A stretch of 64,000 nt of DNA from Capitella teleta (GCA_000328365.1 KB311578.1:232814-296813); one strand, 5' to 3'; counted from the stretch's first letter, positions 47,777-60,642 are shown. Notes: generated from the sequence alone by a model not told the origin. Program-made: numbers and translations.

Positions 47777-49620
47777 ACTGTGAGCTGAGCAGTGCTGCCC
47801 CCTTGTACGGACCGGTCTCAGGTGGAACGCAAGTGAACTTCACCGGCTACCCACTCTCTGTCTGCACTCCAAAGTGGGTCGATTTTGGTCCACAACATTT
47901 GATACCACTGCTCGTATTCGTCTCTGGGTAAGTTATAAACAAAGTTGACTAACTAATTATATAGCGGTCAGGCAATATCCTATCGTCGTTGACATGCGAT
48001 AGGTGTGAATTTGTATTTCATTGAACAAAGCACAAATTTATAAAAAATAAAATAAAAAATAAAATTGACTGTTTAGGTTACCAGAGACGCATACGGAACT
48101 ATCAGAGACCATCACCTTCTCAATATTGACAGCTGCTGCCCCAAATCTGGAAGATTACATCAACAAAGAGCTTCCCATTTCGGTCATCTTCAACGACAAA
48201 AATCTTAAACTTGACACACCTTTCAACTTCACATACCTGAGTGATCCAACGGTATCAGACTTTTTCCCCGTGGAACATGTTCCTCAGTGAGACAAAGTTT
48301 CCTGTCCTACTTCACCACGAAATGGTTAATTGTTTTTTCAGAGGGGGCACAGGAGTAACTGTAAAAGGAGATGGATTCCTTGCTGTTGTGCAGCCTCGTA
48401 TGACCTTGACCCCAATTACAACCAATCGAACAGCCCAGGGCACGAAAACAACCACGGGAGACCCTCTCACAACGGTAAGATTTAGACGAATTCGGCGAAT
48501 AACATAATAATATATCAGACTGGTCCTTCCAGGATTGCAAAGTCCAAAATTCTTCCCAAATGATCTGCCCAGTGCCGGAACTGGACGTCCAGATTCCGGA
48601 TCTGCCGGTCACCACCGTCGCACCAGACGCTGGTGCAGTCTCCTATGGCTTCTCGATCGGCTTTAAGTTTGATGGGGTGAAAACTTTCGATAATGTTTCT
48701 ACAGTACCAGCTTTGAAGGATAAGATCTTCACGCTGCGTAATCCTCCTTCGTTTCTTATTGGTGATTTACCTGCTTACAAACCTCAGGAACATTCGATTA
48801 TTTCAATTCATGTAAGAACCAAGTAAGGTAGCAACCTCTGTTAACTATAGGTGGACTTCATCTTCAGGGTGACTTGAGAGATTGGACAAACCGAGGTCAT
48901 GAAATCATCGTCAAGGTCGGATTGGTCATCTGCACCCATCGTGACGTATTATCACGAATGGTGAGATGCACCCCACCCTCCGAGGAGGAGATCGAAGCCG
49001 CGAGGTCACAACAATGTCGTGAAAGATATCCCGTAACCGTAAGATGCACTACCAGGCAATTGATCCCACAATTTTTTTTTTTTTTTTTTCTTCTTTTTGT
49101 GAAACAGGTTCACGTCGGAAACTCTGAAGTTTTCATCGGATGTTTGGAGTACATCAACGATAATTTTCCCTTATACGCCACCATTGGAGGTGTCGCTGCT
49201 GGTCTAATCATACTCGTAGCAGGCATCGTATTCTTCGTCGCCAGACGCATGGTGAACGGTCCATCAGAGCCTCCGAGAGATGGGGTCATGCCCGATCCGA
49301 ATGGAGCCAGCCAGACTCGACATCATATCCCATCTTCGTCCTGGCACAACATGCAGTATGATCCCTCTGAGGCCAACCCTGTCTCGGCTTCATTGGACCT
49401 CAGCCGTGGACCTTCGGCAGAAGGACCACCCCCTCTTCCACGTCGAGCAGTCAGAGCGGAATCACCGGATCCGGATGACATTGTAGCTCCGACGGGGAAT
49501 TCAACTCAGAATTGGACGAACTCTGTTCTGACAGTTCCACAAGTACCATCAGCAGCGCCAAACCATGACCTACAGGAGCGGTTTCAAGGTCGTTTGTTTG
49601 TGAATGAGCAACGGACCTAA
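47777..49620 (+). CDS. Plexin-like TIG/IPT-domain receptor, 3' six exons, short cytoplasmic tail
   Basis: Exons: 47777-47927, 48077-48286, 48342-48474, 48533-48811, 48868-49038, 49108-49620. Phases agree throughout. At least two plexin-type IPT units are visible. The first contains YGPVSGGTQVNFTG and later FNFTYLSDPTVSDFFP. The second contains QGGTGVTVKGDGF, DCKVQNSSQMICPVPE, then DLRDWTNRGHEIIVKVG and MVRCTPPSEEE. One membrane span follows (IGGVAAGLIILVAGIVFFVA), then a stop-transfer ARR. The tail is about 125 residues, with the SH3-type motif PPPLPRR, and ends at a TAA. Plexins signal through a large GAP domain after the membrane; here the frame stops with none. The first exon found starts in phase 1, so 5' exons (Sema, PSI or more IPT) must exist upstream or be lost. 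AATAAA at 49734-49739. Confidence 0.8.
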
Positions 49621-51589
49621 GCAAGAGAAGGCTACTGCATTGTCTGCATTCATTGTGGATGCATAAAGCAAATATTTATCATTATTATTGCATACTGCAT
49701 AATTATGCTGTATAAATTAACTTTTACTTTGTAAATAAACTTTATATACAGGATTAACTTGTGAATTTGATCGAATCGGGTGAAAGCTTATGCCCCATGC
49801 GATTTATTTATGTACATGTAAAATAAACCAACGAGTTTAATGGCATATGTACAAGTATGCAGTGACCCACGAAAATAAGGATGTTAATGAATACACACTG
49901 AATCTTTTGCTTTGTGTTTAATCTTGGTTGTGACGCATGTATAATTCACTAAACCTCTCACTCTTCTATGGAGAAGTACTCTGAATTTAAGTAGGCGATA
50001 ACCTCAGAAATTCGTAATGCAGTGTGAAATGGAAATGACCTGCGAGATAAAGCCCGGATATAACATGTGGCCACCCGATTTGTATTTAGTCTTTCTTCCC
50101 AACCATTCGTAATCAATCTCTGGGGCTCACTCACCTCAGTCACCTGTGAACTATGAGTGACAAAATACGACAGATTACTCCGGAATTACGATGGAAGTAA
50201 TATCTCATACGGGATACTGCTGGGTGTCAGTCCTGCCTCCTGGACATCCCGTGAAGCGGCCAGAAAAGTGTCAATCGCTGGAGAAGCAATCCCAGCATGT
50301 TGGCCGCACTTCGAATGCCGCGCATCAACAACGGGGCCACTTCCATTTCCCTAACCGCAATGCTCGTTGCTTTCAGGGGGGAAATTGACCAAACCCTTTT
50401 TAGACCTAATATAAGACATTAACAAGTGGCGTTGATTTCGGATCAATTTATTCATAGCTTCCAAAGCTTATAATTATTATTATTGATTTAATAATAAATT
50501 ATTATTATAAGTCTGTTTTGACCTAATACAAAAAGTTGATACTTTCTTCTCTTGTTGAATTAACTTTATCTTCTATGCGTGTTATGAATAATTAACATTG
50601 CAATCCTCCGATATCGATCTATGCTTCTTGCAGAATCTGACGTGGAGGTTATCTCCGATAAATTAAAACATTTTTCTTTCCCAAACTCCTGAATGCAGGT
50701 CAGCTGGAGCCGGTTTCTTGCCAACCGATGAAAAGGTGTTGCCCCTGCTGCTAGCATCTATTTGTAATCGGATCCTCCAGTTTCTGGGGGGGAAGGGGGT
50801 GGGGGTGCAGGAGGGGGCTGCATCTGCCTCCGATCTGTATAGCTGGTAGCTCCACGGAATAATTTTAATAAAATACGAAAATCTTCTCTTGTTCGTTCAT
50901 GTAATGATTCCTTTTGGTCGATGACATGTACGCAGAAGAAAAAAATATATACAAATATATTGAATAGATAAAATAAAAATTCAGAGTGAGAAGAGTAAAA
51001 AAATGCCATTTGACGCTGTCTGTGACTTTATGCACTGATGACGTCACAAGTGGTGCAGGATCTCCGAGTTCGTGATGCATGCGTTTTTTTTTTTTTTTGT
51101 TTTTTTTTGTTTTTTTTTTTTTTGCGCTTTCCTCAACAAGATGTAGCCAAAAAAGAAATCAAAAGGAAGTGGTAAAATATATTAGAAACCGTGGTTCATG
51201 CAAGATGTATATTTATGCATCCTTGCCATTTAAATGCATGTGGTATACTTAATGGCTCGTCAATCTAATGTAAGCATCGCGTGCAGGGTCGTAAATAAAG
51301 CCTAGTGTGCTGCTCTAACTTCTATTTTGGATGTCTGCTTTTGGGTTTCCGCTCGAACGCATTCAACTGAACTCCAGATAAACCGATTCGAACCTAATTG
51401 ATTTAATTGATTTAATCATTTGTAAATTTAACACCGCAACTAATCCTGAAATCAATCAGCATTGCACCTCTCGCTTATCGAAGCCAAGAAGAGCACACCG
51501 ACCTCTCTGCCAGAAGCAGGCCTCTCTCACTCATGCCCCGAACAAGCGCTGTTCAAGGAACACGCCCATACGCTCCAGGCGGCTTCCGA
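49621..51589. other. Intergenic region between the receptor and the transgelin-type gene
   Basis: The first 130 bp are the receptor's 3' UTR, with AATAAA at 49734-49739. The rest is AT-rich with a G-rich patch near 50785-50818 and T runs near 51080-51123. I see no gene or transposon. Confidence 0.6.
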
Positions 51590-51744
51590 TGAATATAAGA
51601 GCCGCATAGCTTCCTCCGCTTTCCTCCCGTTCAACGCTCAGGATTCGGACGCCATCTTGATCACGTGATCCAGCGAAATCGTCTGCTCGTCGATTTGAAA
51701 TCCCGACAAGAAACACTCACCCAACGATCATGTCCAGCAGAGGA
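51590..51744 (+). promoter_or_regulatory. Core promoter and candidate first exon of the transgelin-type gene
   Basis: A TATA-like TATAAG at 51594-51599, then a YY1-type GCCATCTTG (51651-51659) followed by CACGTG, then ATG at 51730 reading MSSRG and a strong GTGAGT donor in phase 0. Transgelins start with short exons such as MANRGPSYG, so MSSRG is a fitting beginning. A further small exon encoding about 16-20 residues (the usual helix before KYD) should lie between here and 60643; I did not find it. The link to the downstream exons is therefore an inference. Confidence 0.5.
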
Positions 51745-52107
51745 GTGAGTATTGCTCGAAGTTGTGTGCTGAACTTTTTCTAGGTGCCACTACATGTTCA
51801 CTGGAGTATTGAGTATCTTGTAGTACATTATCGGTACACGTACATCTATATACTTTTATTTCCATGAATGGCATAATGGCGACTAAGTGATAAATTATAA
51901 TATAATTGTATATATGAGGCAATGCGGAGCGTAAACAAAAGGAGTGGTAATTATTAGATAGAGGTAGTAGCGTGGTGAGAGTGTACTCTTCAGTCTGGAA
52001 GTTCTCGTGTTCTTCTAGCTTCTCGAAAGGAGGCGTCGAAAAGTTTATCGACATTGATTGAGGGAATGGAAAATTGGTAACTGTTTATGCGTAACACATG
52101 TATATAC

Positions 52108-52376
52108 TTCACTGGTTCCCTGGTCATATATAATGCCACAGGCACACACCGATGAGAGGTGGTATCTCAGTGGCTGCTATTCATAATAACATTTAGTCAA
52201 CTTGCGTAATCAGAAATTAGGCGAATTAATTTTCACGTGTCTCGCCTTGTGCCCCATCTTGGCAATTCCAAATGACGTCATGTGAAATAGAGTGAAATGG
52301 ATGTACCAAAATAGGGGTGAGTTTTCATCGGTGTGTGCCCGTGCTTCTTTTCAGAAGCGCCGGAGATCAGTGAAAC
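52108..52376 (+). mobile_element. hAT-type MITE, copy 1
   Basis: Flanked by an exact 8-bp target duplication GTATATAC (52100-52107 and 52377-52384). The left end is TTCACTGGTTCCCTGG; the right end, reverse-complemented, is GTTTCACTGATCTCCGG. A second inverted pair lies inside (GGCACACACCGATGA near 52141 and its complement ending at 52339). An 8-bp duplication and about 15-bp ends starting near CACTG fit the hAT superfamily. No coding capacity. Confidence 0.88.
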
Positions 52377-55300
52377 GTATATACCCGATGAAGGGGGCAC
52401 TTACAACATTTTATGTATATATATTAATTATATGCATCGAAGTGAATTCAAGATAATCAAGTATGCAGGATATGCATTGAATTATTAAGCCAAACGTATA
52501 TATATATATAGCATTAAGAACACCCAATGATAAATTTATATTTAATTATATATCCTTTCAATATATTATTAGTAACTTTGAATAAATGTACACCAGCGTG
52601 AAACACTCGGAAGATTGTTTATTTATTTTATTTTATTTAATCCCTTGTATGCAGTAAGGCGTCTACCCTTCATGTTGTGTTACGGTATTTCCAAACTTTA
52701 GTTTATTTCACCTGAGGCGTTCGCTTCTGTTCTCCTGGGGTCTTTACTTCACGATGCCCTTACATCCGGGGGTGCACTCAACCCTCTCGCGGAGTTGGTT
52801 AGTCCGGTACTTTGGTGTAACTCAAACATGGCATCTCACGAACGCATAACTCAGCCCCATCCTCTCCTCTAAAGTCAGTTCCTCTCCTCACGTGATTTAT
52901 TTATAGACATAGCTTCCCACGTTTATCAATGGTGGAGAGAAACAACCGCCATTTTAATGCTCACTGGCCAGATGTAACGAAGAAGACATGCGTAGTACTC
53001 GCGTCTGACGTCATTGCTTGGAGCTATCTGCTGTAAGTGAAAGATGACTTGATATTAAACTCTTGGGTTATGGCCATTCTATGGTTATTCGCCAAGTCAT
53101 GGCCCTGATTCATGGAAACAGATGAAACCGCTTAATCTGGCTGAGGAAGCAATTTGGAGATAGAAATGTCTCTGACGGCCACACTAAACACAGCTATGAA
53201 ATTTGGGCAGATCATTTCTACTCTGTTGATGGTTACTTATCAAAGAATAAGCCTTCGGTGTTCTGCTATGATTCAAAGTAGGATTAACATGCCGCCATGC
53301 CTTTGAATGTTGGTATTTGGTGCTGCCCCCCCCTTGTCCAAGATTATGAAGCTGCAGACCCTCACATAGAAATCAATCTGATGCAGATTGACTGCTTGCC
53401 TCGAAAAAGTTTCTCCATTGAGATCAGTCGGAACAATTAAGTTATCAATTCGTCTTGGCCTGGTATGCTTCTTGTACAGTGTGGTTATCCCGGCGGAACT
53501 TGTCCGAATTCCTGGTACATTGTATGTATATATTGCTGCATAATTAATCTGACAGCCATCGGGATTATGCATTTATAAATGCGTGATGCAATAAGCTTGA
53601 GCATTGAGTTTAATCAACACCACACAAGGAAGTAAACTTTGAATTTATCGTTCGGGTAATCGTGTAAAGGGGAGTTAATGAACTCGGCATTCATATTCGT
53701 GCTGTCCGGCTGGCATCCCATATCCTCTCAACAAAACCGGTAGATATCAATAAACAAATTCAATGAAATGGACAGTACTGTGCATGCAAACATTTACATG
53801 ATTGTAAATGTAGAATTGAGCAATATAATTTGCTTTCGTATATCGGGTATTCCCTATTGCCGGAGCGCTCTTCAGTGCGACGATTTCTGTATTGTATCAT
53901 AAGGGTTAAGGTTACGGTTACGCTTAGCTAGGCTATGAAAACCGTCGGTTTAACTTCAGACTCCTTGGACTTAAGACACCTCCTCCCAGCATACTGGTAA
54001 CGCCCTGTAATATCTGCAAATATAAGTGAACAAAACAATAGATAGCTATTGACTCATCCAGTGCACATCTATGCCATGATATGAACTCCTCCCTCGCCGA
54101 GTTTACCCTGCGTCCTAATTTTAGCAGCTTACAGTAGAAGAAGACGCCGTTGCTTGAAGCCCAACTGCACGCAACTGCTTCGTGTTTATCTCAGCTTGGC
54201 GTAACTAAGGTAAACAGATGCGAGTGATAATACAATGTACGCCATTTTGAGCCCACTTGCAATTGCGATATAACTTGTGGGGGCTGTGAGATGCAGATTG
54301 CTTAGAACTCCCTGCATGTTTCGTATACATGTATAATGAATTATATAGCACATGTTTTGTGTTAGTCTGATAATCTGGAAATAAATATATACCTGCATTA
54401 TTATGCTTTGTTATATAGTAGTATTTTTTTATTTTAATTATATATAATGCTTTGGTCTAAGGTGAAGGTCACGATGAATTTCCAAAGTTTCAAACGGGAT
54501 CGATCATTGCTCATTCACTATTTGAGCTACGGCCTTGTGGTTTGCACCAAACGATACAGTGGTACGAGATGTACACTAAAGCATAGAGCTATTACTGTGC
54601 TATGTTGTACTGTTCTTGCGTAATCATCCATAATAGTAATTACGATATACTAAAATGCCGATATCTCAGTTGTTATGGAAATTGTTGCTCAATTCACACT
54701 ATATACTCTTAGCATATACATCTTACTAAATCCGGAGTTTTATCTAATTAACTTAAAGATCGTGGTCATGGTGGCAATTCTCCCTTAAAAAATATTAAGA
54801 ACTTATAGCGACTTATGAACATAGACATGGAGATTAGCTCGTATTATAAACAAAATGGGGCATCGACCTATCTCTCCATTGTGAAAAAAGGGTCATAACG
54901 AGCCTCCTGAGTGAACGACACCCTGTTTCGCACGAATTATAAAATGCAAGTAAATCCGACATAAAATTCATATTTTAATGTGAGTAAAAATACAGAAAAG
55001 ATAAAAACCGCGAATCATCGCGGATTCCCAACCCGCAAGTGGATGACACGGTTGCCAAGGCAACGGGTTACATGTAAGGAGTAAGGACCACTTTTCACGA
55101 GCGATGATGATTCTGAGTGTATATACAAACTAATCTCCAAATCTATGCAAATGAATATTCAAGTCATTTGCTCATGGCAAGAACAGCAACCATCGTTGTC
55201 AAATTCCACCCTGTAAAGCTCGACCGCAGCTAGCCTAACATAACATTATTAGCAAATTGCAAAGCCTAAGATAAAAATCATAAAACGTCTTTGAAACCCC

Positions 55301-55850
55301 ATTCGTTTTGAGTGCAGCTTCTTATGTGCACCACAACAGGCATGATGGGGTTGTACGGCAACCCCTCCGATACGCATGTAGGGTAGGACTGGTCATACAG
55401 GTAGTTTTGTGCAAATATTGCAAGTATAGCATTGCCAGAATTATGATGGAGTCGGTAAGCCAAATGCTGACAGTTCTCAATTCCCAATAGGTCTACATAC
55501 AGTGGATAAGCTAAAGTCGATAACTGGAAATGTAACCTGACAAGTGCCATAGCCAAGTGAACGTTCGCACTCGTGAGCCTCTTGAGAGCCGATTCCGACT
55601 AATTTTGTTGGCTCTATTTTTTAACGTCTTTTCCTTGATTGAAACTTTTAAACTTTGGTGCGATGAATTGAACTTTAATGTTAAATTTGTAATTGCCATC
55701 AAATCCACTGAACATTACATCAAGTTTGATTGCGCAACTATCTGCTGCTCGAAATAGTCACTTGTGAATTAGTACATTTAACTTTGACAAGAGACGCTGA
55801 TTGTAGTGATATATTTTCCCCATCTAATGCACGCATAAGGTCGACTTAGA

Positions 55851-56054
55851 ACACAGTGAGGATACGGATGACGGAGAATGTCCGGCTTATCATTTGCATA
55901 TCATTAACGGACGGCGAATTGTGTGGGTAAGACGGCGAATTGTATGGAGTGAGACGGAGAATTGTGTGGAATTTGAATAATCTTTCATTATTCGAAAAAT
56001 GATATGCAAATGATAAGCCAAACATTCCCCGTCATCCGTATTCCCACTGTGTAA
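55851..56054. mobile_element. MITE with about 55-bp terminal inverted repeats
   Basis: The left arm begins ACACAGTGAGGATACGGATG and the right arm is its complement, ending CCGTATTCCCACTGTGT. Both arms carry GCTTATCATTTGCATATCAT. Between them is a threefold tandem of about 21 bp (GACGGCGAATTGTGTGG and variants, 55929-55990). I could not define an exact target duplication. Confidence 0.75.
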
Positions 56055-56129
56055 AAGAAAAAAAGGAAAATACTAGTATGCATACCCTAGTTTGGTGGGA
56101 TGAGATTAATTAATCTAATAAATTAATTA

Positions 56130-56131
56130 AT

Positions 56132-56190
<59 letters not shown>

Positions 56191-56191
56191 T
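56130..56191. repeat. TTTA microsatellite
   Basis: About 15 units of TTTA, flanked by TTAAT-rich palindromic sequence. Confidence 0.95.
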
Positions 56192-56770
56192 TAATCGATC
56201 AAATTAATTAATTGATTGATTAATTTGATTAATTAATTATTATAATTATATAATTATATGACTTATATCAACGCGTCCGTTTGGTCTACGAGTTCCAGTG
56301 ACATATAAGAACGACGTCACTCAATGAATCTCTTTCTCGTCGTAGATCCATTTCATAACGTTCAAAGTACGTTATGACTCCGCGTGACGTGGTGCGTGGC
56401 TGCGCTTTGTGAGTGGATGAAATGGACAAATTAGGACGCAATCTAAAATTAAACCCGTTTCGTGCAAACTCAGCGAAATCGACACGCAAAACTTCGAGTT
56501 CGTCGCTCTTTTGTTTAATGCATGCATCAAATTTCCGTTGGAAGTAATTTTGTAGTGATCGCAGGTCGACAAGAAAGAAAACAAAACGACCGAGGATGTA
56601 ACTACGGAAGAACTGATTTTATTCGAAAGATGAGCCTTTATATATTGTCAGTGGTAATCCCTGAACCTCGGGATGGACGAGTTTGCGATCAAGAGGCAGC
56701 GTGCAAGATGCGCTGCTTCAATTTTACCGAGATTCTAATCAATTACAAAGACAGCACGAGTAAAAAAAAA

Positions 56771-56787
56771 TGAGGATGATGATGATG

Positions 56788-56862
<75 letters not shown>
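56771..56862. repeat. GAT then ATA microsatellite
   Basis: A few GAT units pass into about 25 units of ATA. Confidence 0.95.
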
Positions 56863-57280
56863 GTTATCTCGTTGGAATCTTGACTCTATAACGTTTTAGG
56901 GCGTGGTGACGTCACTGGCGTCACTATATCCGTATTCGAGACCGTGGATGATTTGCTTTAGGATTCGATGGTTATTTTGTTATAGTCCGCTTTGAAGAGA
57001 TTTCGCCGAATTCACCCCATCGTCTCTGCCTTCTGATTCATGAGCCGCGTAAACTTGACGTTGTTGCCTTCGAAGACGTGTATCGAATTGCCGCCGTTCA
57101 CGCCAGTGCTTCACGTGGCATCGAGAAGGGCGTTTGAAGGTCAACGCAATCAATCGATTGGCATCCGGCCAGAAAGAAAAAAAAATGTATCTTCAAAGTA
57201 CATTCGGAGTTATGGAAGCAAATGTTATTGTTGCTAAATGATTGCCTGACGCGTGCTCCTCGATTGATGCGGTTATCGGG

Positions 57281-57554
57281 ACTTCACTGGTCTCCGACGC
57301 TACTGAAAAGAAGCACGGCACACACCGATGAAAACTCACCCCTATTTTGGTACATCCATTTCACTCGATTCCACATGACGTGACTCGAAATTCCCAAGAT
57401 GGCTCACAAGGCGAGGCGAGTGAAAATGAATTCACAGTATTTGCTGAATACGACCAGTTGACTAAATGTTACTATAAAGAGCAGCCAATGAGGTACCACC
57501 TGTCATCGGTGTGTGCCTGTGTCATTATATATATATGACCGGGGAACCAGTGAA
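57281..57554 (-). mobile_element. hAT-type MITE, copy 2, inverted relative to copy 1
   Basis: Flanked by an exact 8-bp target duplication TTATCGGG (57273-57280 and 57555-57562). Reverse-complemented, it aligns over its whole length with 52108-52376, including the internal GGCACACACCGATGA pair. Its 8-bp duplication differs from that of copy 1, so the two are separate insertions and not a local duplication. No coding capacity. Confidence 0.88.
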
Positions 57555-58039
57555 TTATCGGGGGCATGCGGTTCGTAGCAGCGCCACACTTATTGCATGT
57601 CAATATCCAGAAGCACCGATATCTGGCACTGAACGGTCGGATGTTTTAACAACACAACATTTTGAATTTTTGATCAATAAAATTGGATCTCTGTATATGT
57701 ACTTCATGGGCAAATATATTTCACGGCGGACAACTGAAAATATATGTTGGCAAAAATATAATTAGAAGAGAAGATTGAAGCCGTAAAACTCTGCCACACA
57801 CCAAAGTGGATTTCAGGGCCCATCTATTGGAGACATAGTCTCACATACAGTTTTAATAATGAGTCTTATGCTGTTGTATAAGATTGCATGCATTTATATT
57901 CTGATTAAATTATAGTCATGACTGAATATTTTGTACGCCTACCAATTGTATAATCTTAATAATAATTGTAAAATTATTAAAATGAATAAAACCGCATTGT
58001 CTAGTGCGCAGAGGTGTTGGAATGTGAATGTAAACTAGG

Positions 58040-58330
58040 TAACACATCAAATGAGTCAAGCATTCGGTGATCAAAAGCAGAAATAAAACAGTTTTCAGTC
58101 TTCTTTTAAAAGTCTCTAAGATGAAGCGGCAAGCCGTTCTAGAGGTAGGGGGTGCTGCATCTTGTAGACAACGTCCGCGATACCGTCGAAGATTGCAGGT
58201 GGCTGCGTTAAGCAGACAATTGTCCCGTGAGCGGAGTGGTCCAGACGGAATGTCCAGATAGAGACTCAGAGAGCAGAGATATTTGGGGCTGATGCCATAT
58301 GTCGCGTAATCACCTGCACCCTGTATTGAG
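58040..58330 (-). mobile_element. 3' fragment of a LINE (CR1/L2-like reverse transcriptase tail)
   Basis: On minus, the reading PSGPLRSRDNCLL followed by FKRRLKTVLFLL resembles the end of many non-LTR reverse transcriptases (LRS, then FK-LKT-LF). The central AAPxLWN block is out of frame (DAAPPTSRT), so the copy is decayed. Only about 300 bp is recognisable, with no 5' part. The family call is from the motif pattern only. Confidence 0.55.
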
Positions 58331-58515
58331 CCCGGCGCCCAAAGAGAGCAATTACAGCGGTGTGGCGTCAATTGTCAAACTAAAGTTGTAGTCTAAGACT
58401 ATAATTGATTGGATATGGCCGCCTGGGCAACCTCCTCGAAAAGGTATAAAGAGTTACATCGATTCTGATAGAAATATATCTTCAGAGTGTTATTGTGTTA
58501 TTGTGTTATTATTAT

Positions 58516-58517
<2 letters not shown>

Positions 58518-58553
<36 letters not shown>
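58518..58553. repeat. Poly-T tract
   Basis: A run of about 36 T after TTA units. It lies close to the LINE fragment, but a TTA repeat precedes it and no target duplication is clear, so it is listed only as simple sequence. Confidence 0.9.
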
Positions 58554-58558
<5 letters not shown>

Positions 58559-60642
58559 GCATTAACGACCAAAAGCCATCTAATAGCCAAAACAGAAAAT
58601 CAGAAAAGGTACAAATGTCGGTACAGGTACAATGTATATGTCAGTGAATAAGTGATAAGAGAAACTCCGAACACTACGTACACGTGTAAATAGATGAATA
58701 TATATAAAATTGCACCTGAAGTGTCGATCCTAAAACTTAATTACCTTGGAGATGATATGTACATATAGTTTGGGTCGATTAGTAAATGTATGCTTCTTGC
58801 GTTTGAGCGCTTTAATCCGCTTAATCCGCTTAATCATTGTGAGCACATGCAGTACCTTATAGCATATTATTGGTTCCAATACCCTTGGTGTGATGTCGGT
58901 CGTTGCTCGTGGTCATCTTCATCAAAGTTCCACAAGTTTGAATGTCTTGGTCTGGCCGTTGATCTCGTACTCGTGGAGTGTGATTCATTTGAATAAGAAG
59001 CGATTCCCTTCCATGAGGCTCATATCGAGAGATTGGCCCAAACCGATATCAGCTTGCTGAATCGGGTTCAAAGCCAATTTCCCTTCAGTGTTCGGCGAAA
59101 CCCAAGAAGAAAACAAGATGCCAGCTTTATTTATGTCTTGTATAAAACTTTCATCTCGTCTGGGGGAAGATTGAAGAGAAGAAAAAAAAAACTCATCTGA
59201 TTCATCTCAAGACATTTCGGGGCGGAGAAGATAGAAAGAGGGTTTGGCTGACTTTGGCAGCGAAAGCGGCGGCTGGTGACTCATATCTCCGAGTCTATCG
59301 AATCTTCTTCCCTGGCAGCTGGATTGCCATGGCAACAAGCGGATGCTCCTGGCAGATGCGCGGCTATTTTTATCAGCGGGATTGGTGCTGTATCCGTCAG
59401 ACATTGAGCTGAAAGCATCGCAGCCACAAGCTCCGGCGATCACTCCTGATCGTCCCGGAGCCTCGGCTGCGGGCTGGCGGCGGGCAGCCGACGGAGGCTT
59501 CGTGGGGACGGGCGAGCCGGACCTCTCCGCTGGCACTGAGCGCCCAGCCAGCTCGCCGACTGATTGACTCCGGTGGGTCGCATAAGAAATCGTCACCAAC
59601 AACCGACGGCGATTCATACGGGGCTGCCGATCCACCGGGGTCTTACGGTCGGCTGAGCGGCTTGCGGAGCCGTGCCTCGGCCAGGGGAGCCGCCCCAACC
59701 CTCAACCTCCAGTGCTCGCCTCGCTGCCGTGTGGCGTCCTCCGCGTGGCGTCCTGTGATGTCCAAGAGTCCAGTCGTTGTCCTGCGTCCAAGTCCTGTCC
59801 TTTCGTCCTTTTGAGTCTCTTCGCCTCTTGAAGAAATGGCTGACGAACCCAGCAGTGGTTGATATGCATTCGTCAGGAGCTGAGTCATCGCGTGAGTCAA
59901 TAATTCATGGCTATACCCTGTGAAATGAATCTTTGAATTCGCATTGCTAGCTTATTGGCCACATACCGTAGTTCATATACATCCGTGTATATGCATCCAA
60001 TTTCTCAAACAGAAGGGAGGGGAGGGGTTGGATCAGTGAATGAAAATATGTACTTGTATATATCAGTATTCAGTATAGATGTATACTGGTATAGGTCTGG
60101 TTATTGCAATTTTGGTTTGCCTCTTCATAAGTCCTCAAACGTCGATTTCACTGCATGCAGTAAGCCTCATCAAATACTGGTACATACGAATGTTTTCGTC
60201 AGCATTGCATGGCTATCGCATAACCATACACGCTTGTACCTCTCTCGGGATGTATATACACGTGTATCTGAAAGTTGCCTAGATTTCCAAAAGACTGCGC
60301 GCCATAAAACAAATGGACGAGTACAGTTGCGCCTCAGAAGACGATTTCATTCGCTCCAACAACTGCGCAATGCCCGCTCATCACCCAGGGGCCCAAGAAT
60401 CCCAAGATAACCCTTTGTTTTTCTTCTTTGTTGATTCAACCTCCGAATAATTACCTCTGATGATAATCGTGTTTGTTTTTGCACCTGTAATCTGTAATCT
60501 GATTATGTAGAAGATGCTGGAACAAAACATGCCGCCGTCATTTTTGTTGTTGCATTCTGCACCGAGTGATTCCCCCGCACTCGGTTCCTAGCTCCATAAA
60601 GAGGCCATATACATGGTGATACTTGTATCTGTATATTTGCAG

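Larger units (their letters stand above)
51745..60642 (+). other. Probable first intron region of the transgelin-type gene
   Basis: About 9 kb holding two copies of one hAT-type MITE (52108-52376, 57281-57554), another MITE (55851-56054), a LINE 3' fragment on minus (58040-58330), TTTA and TAA microsatellites, a T run at 58518-58553, and X-boxes at 55051-55064 and 59323-59336. A GC-rich patch at 59220-59860 could be a second promoter: a well-placed ATG at 59836 reads MADEPSSG but has no good donor. Confidence 0.5.

Noticed and set aside
59207-59698. 163-codon minus frame and 74-codon plus frame in a GC-rich patch
   Set aside because: Open on both strands at once, as expected of a GC-rich promoter-like region; no domain seen.
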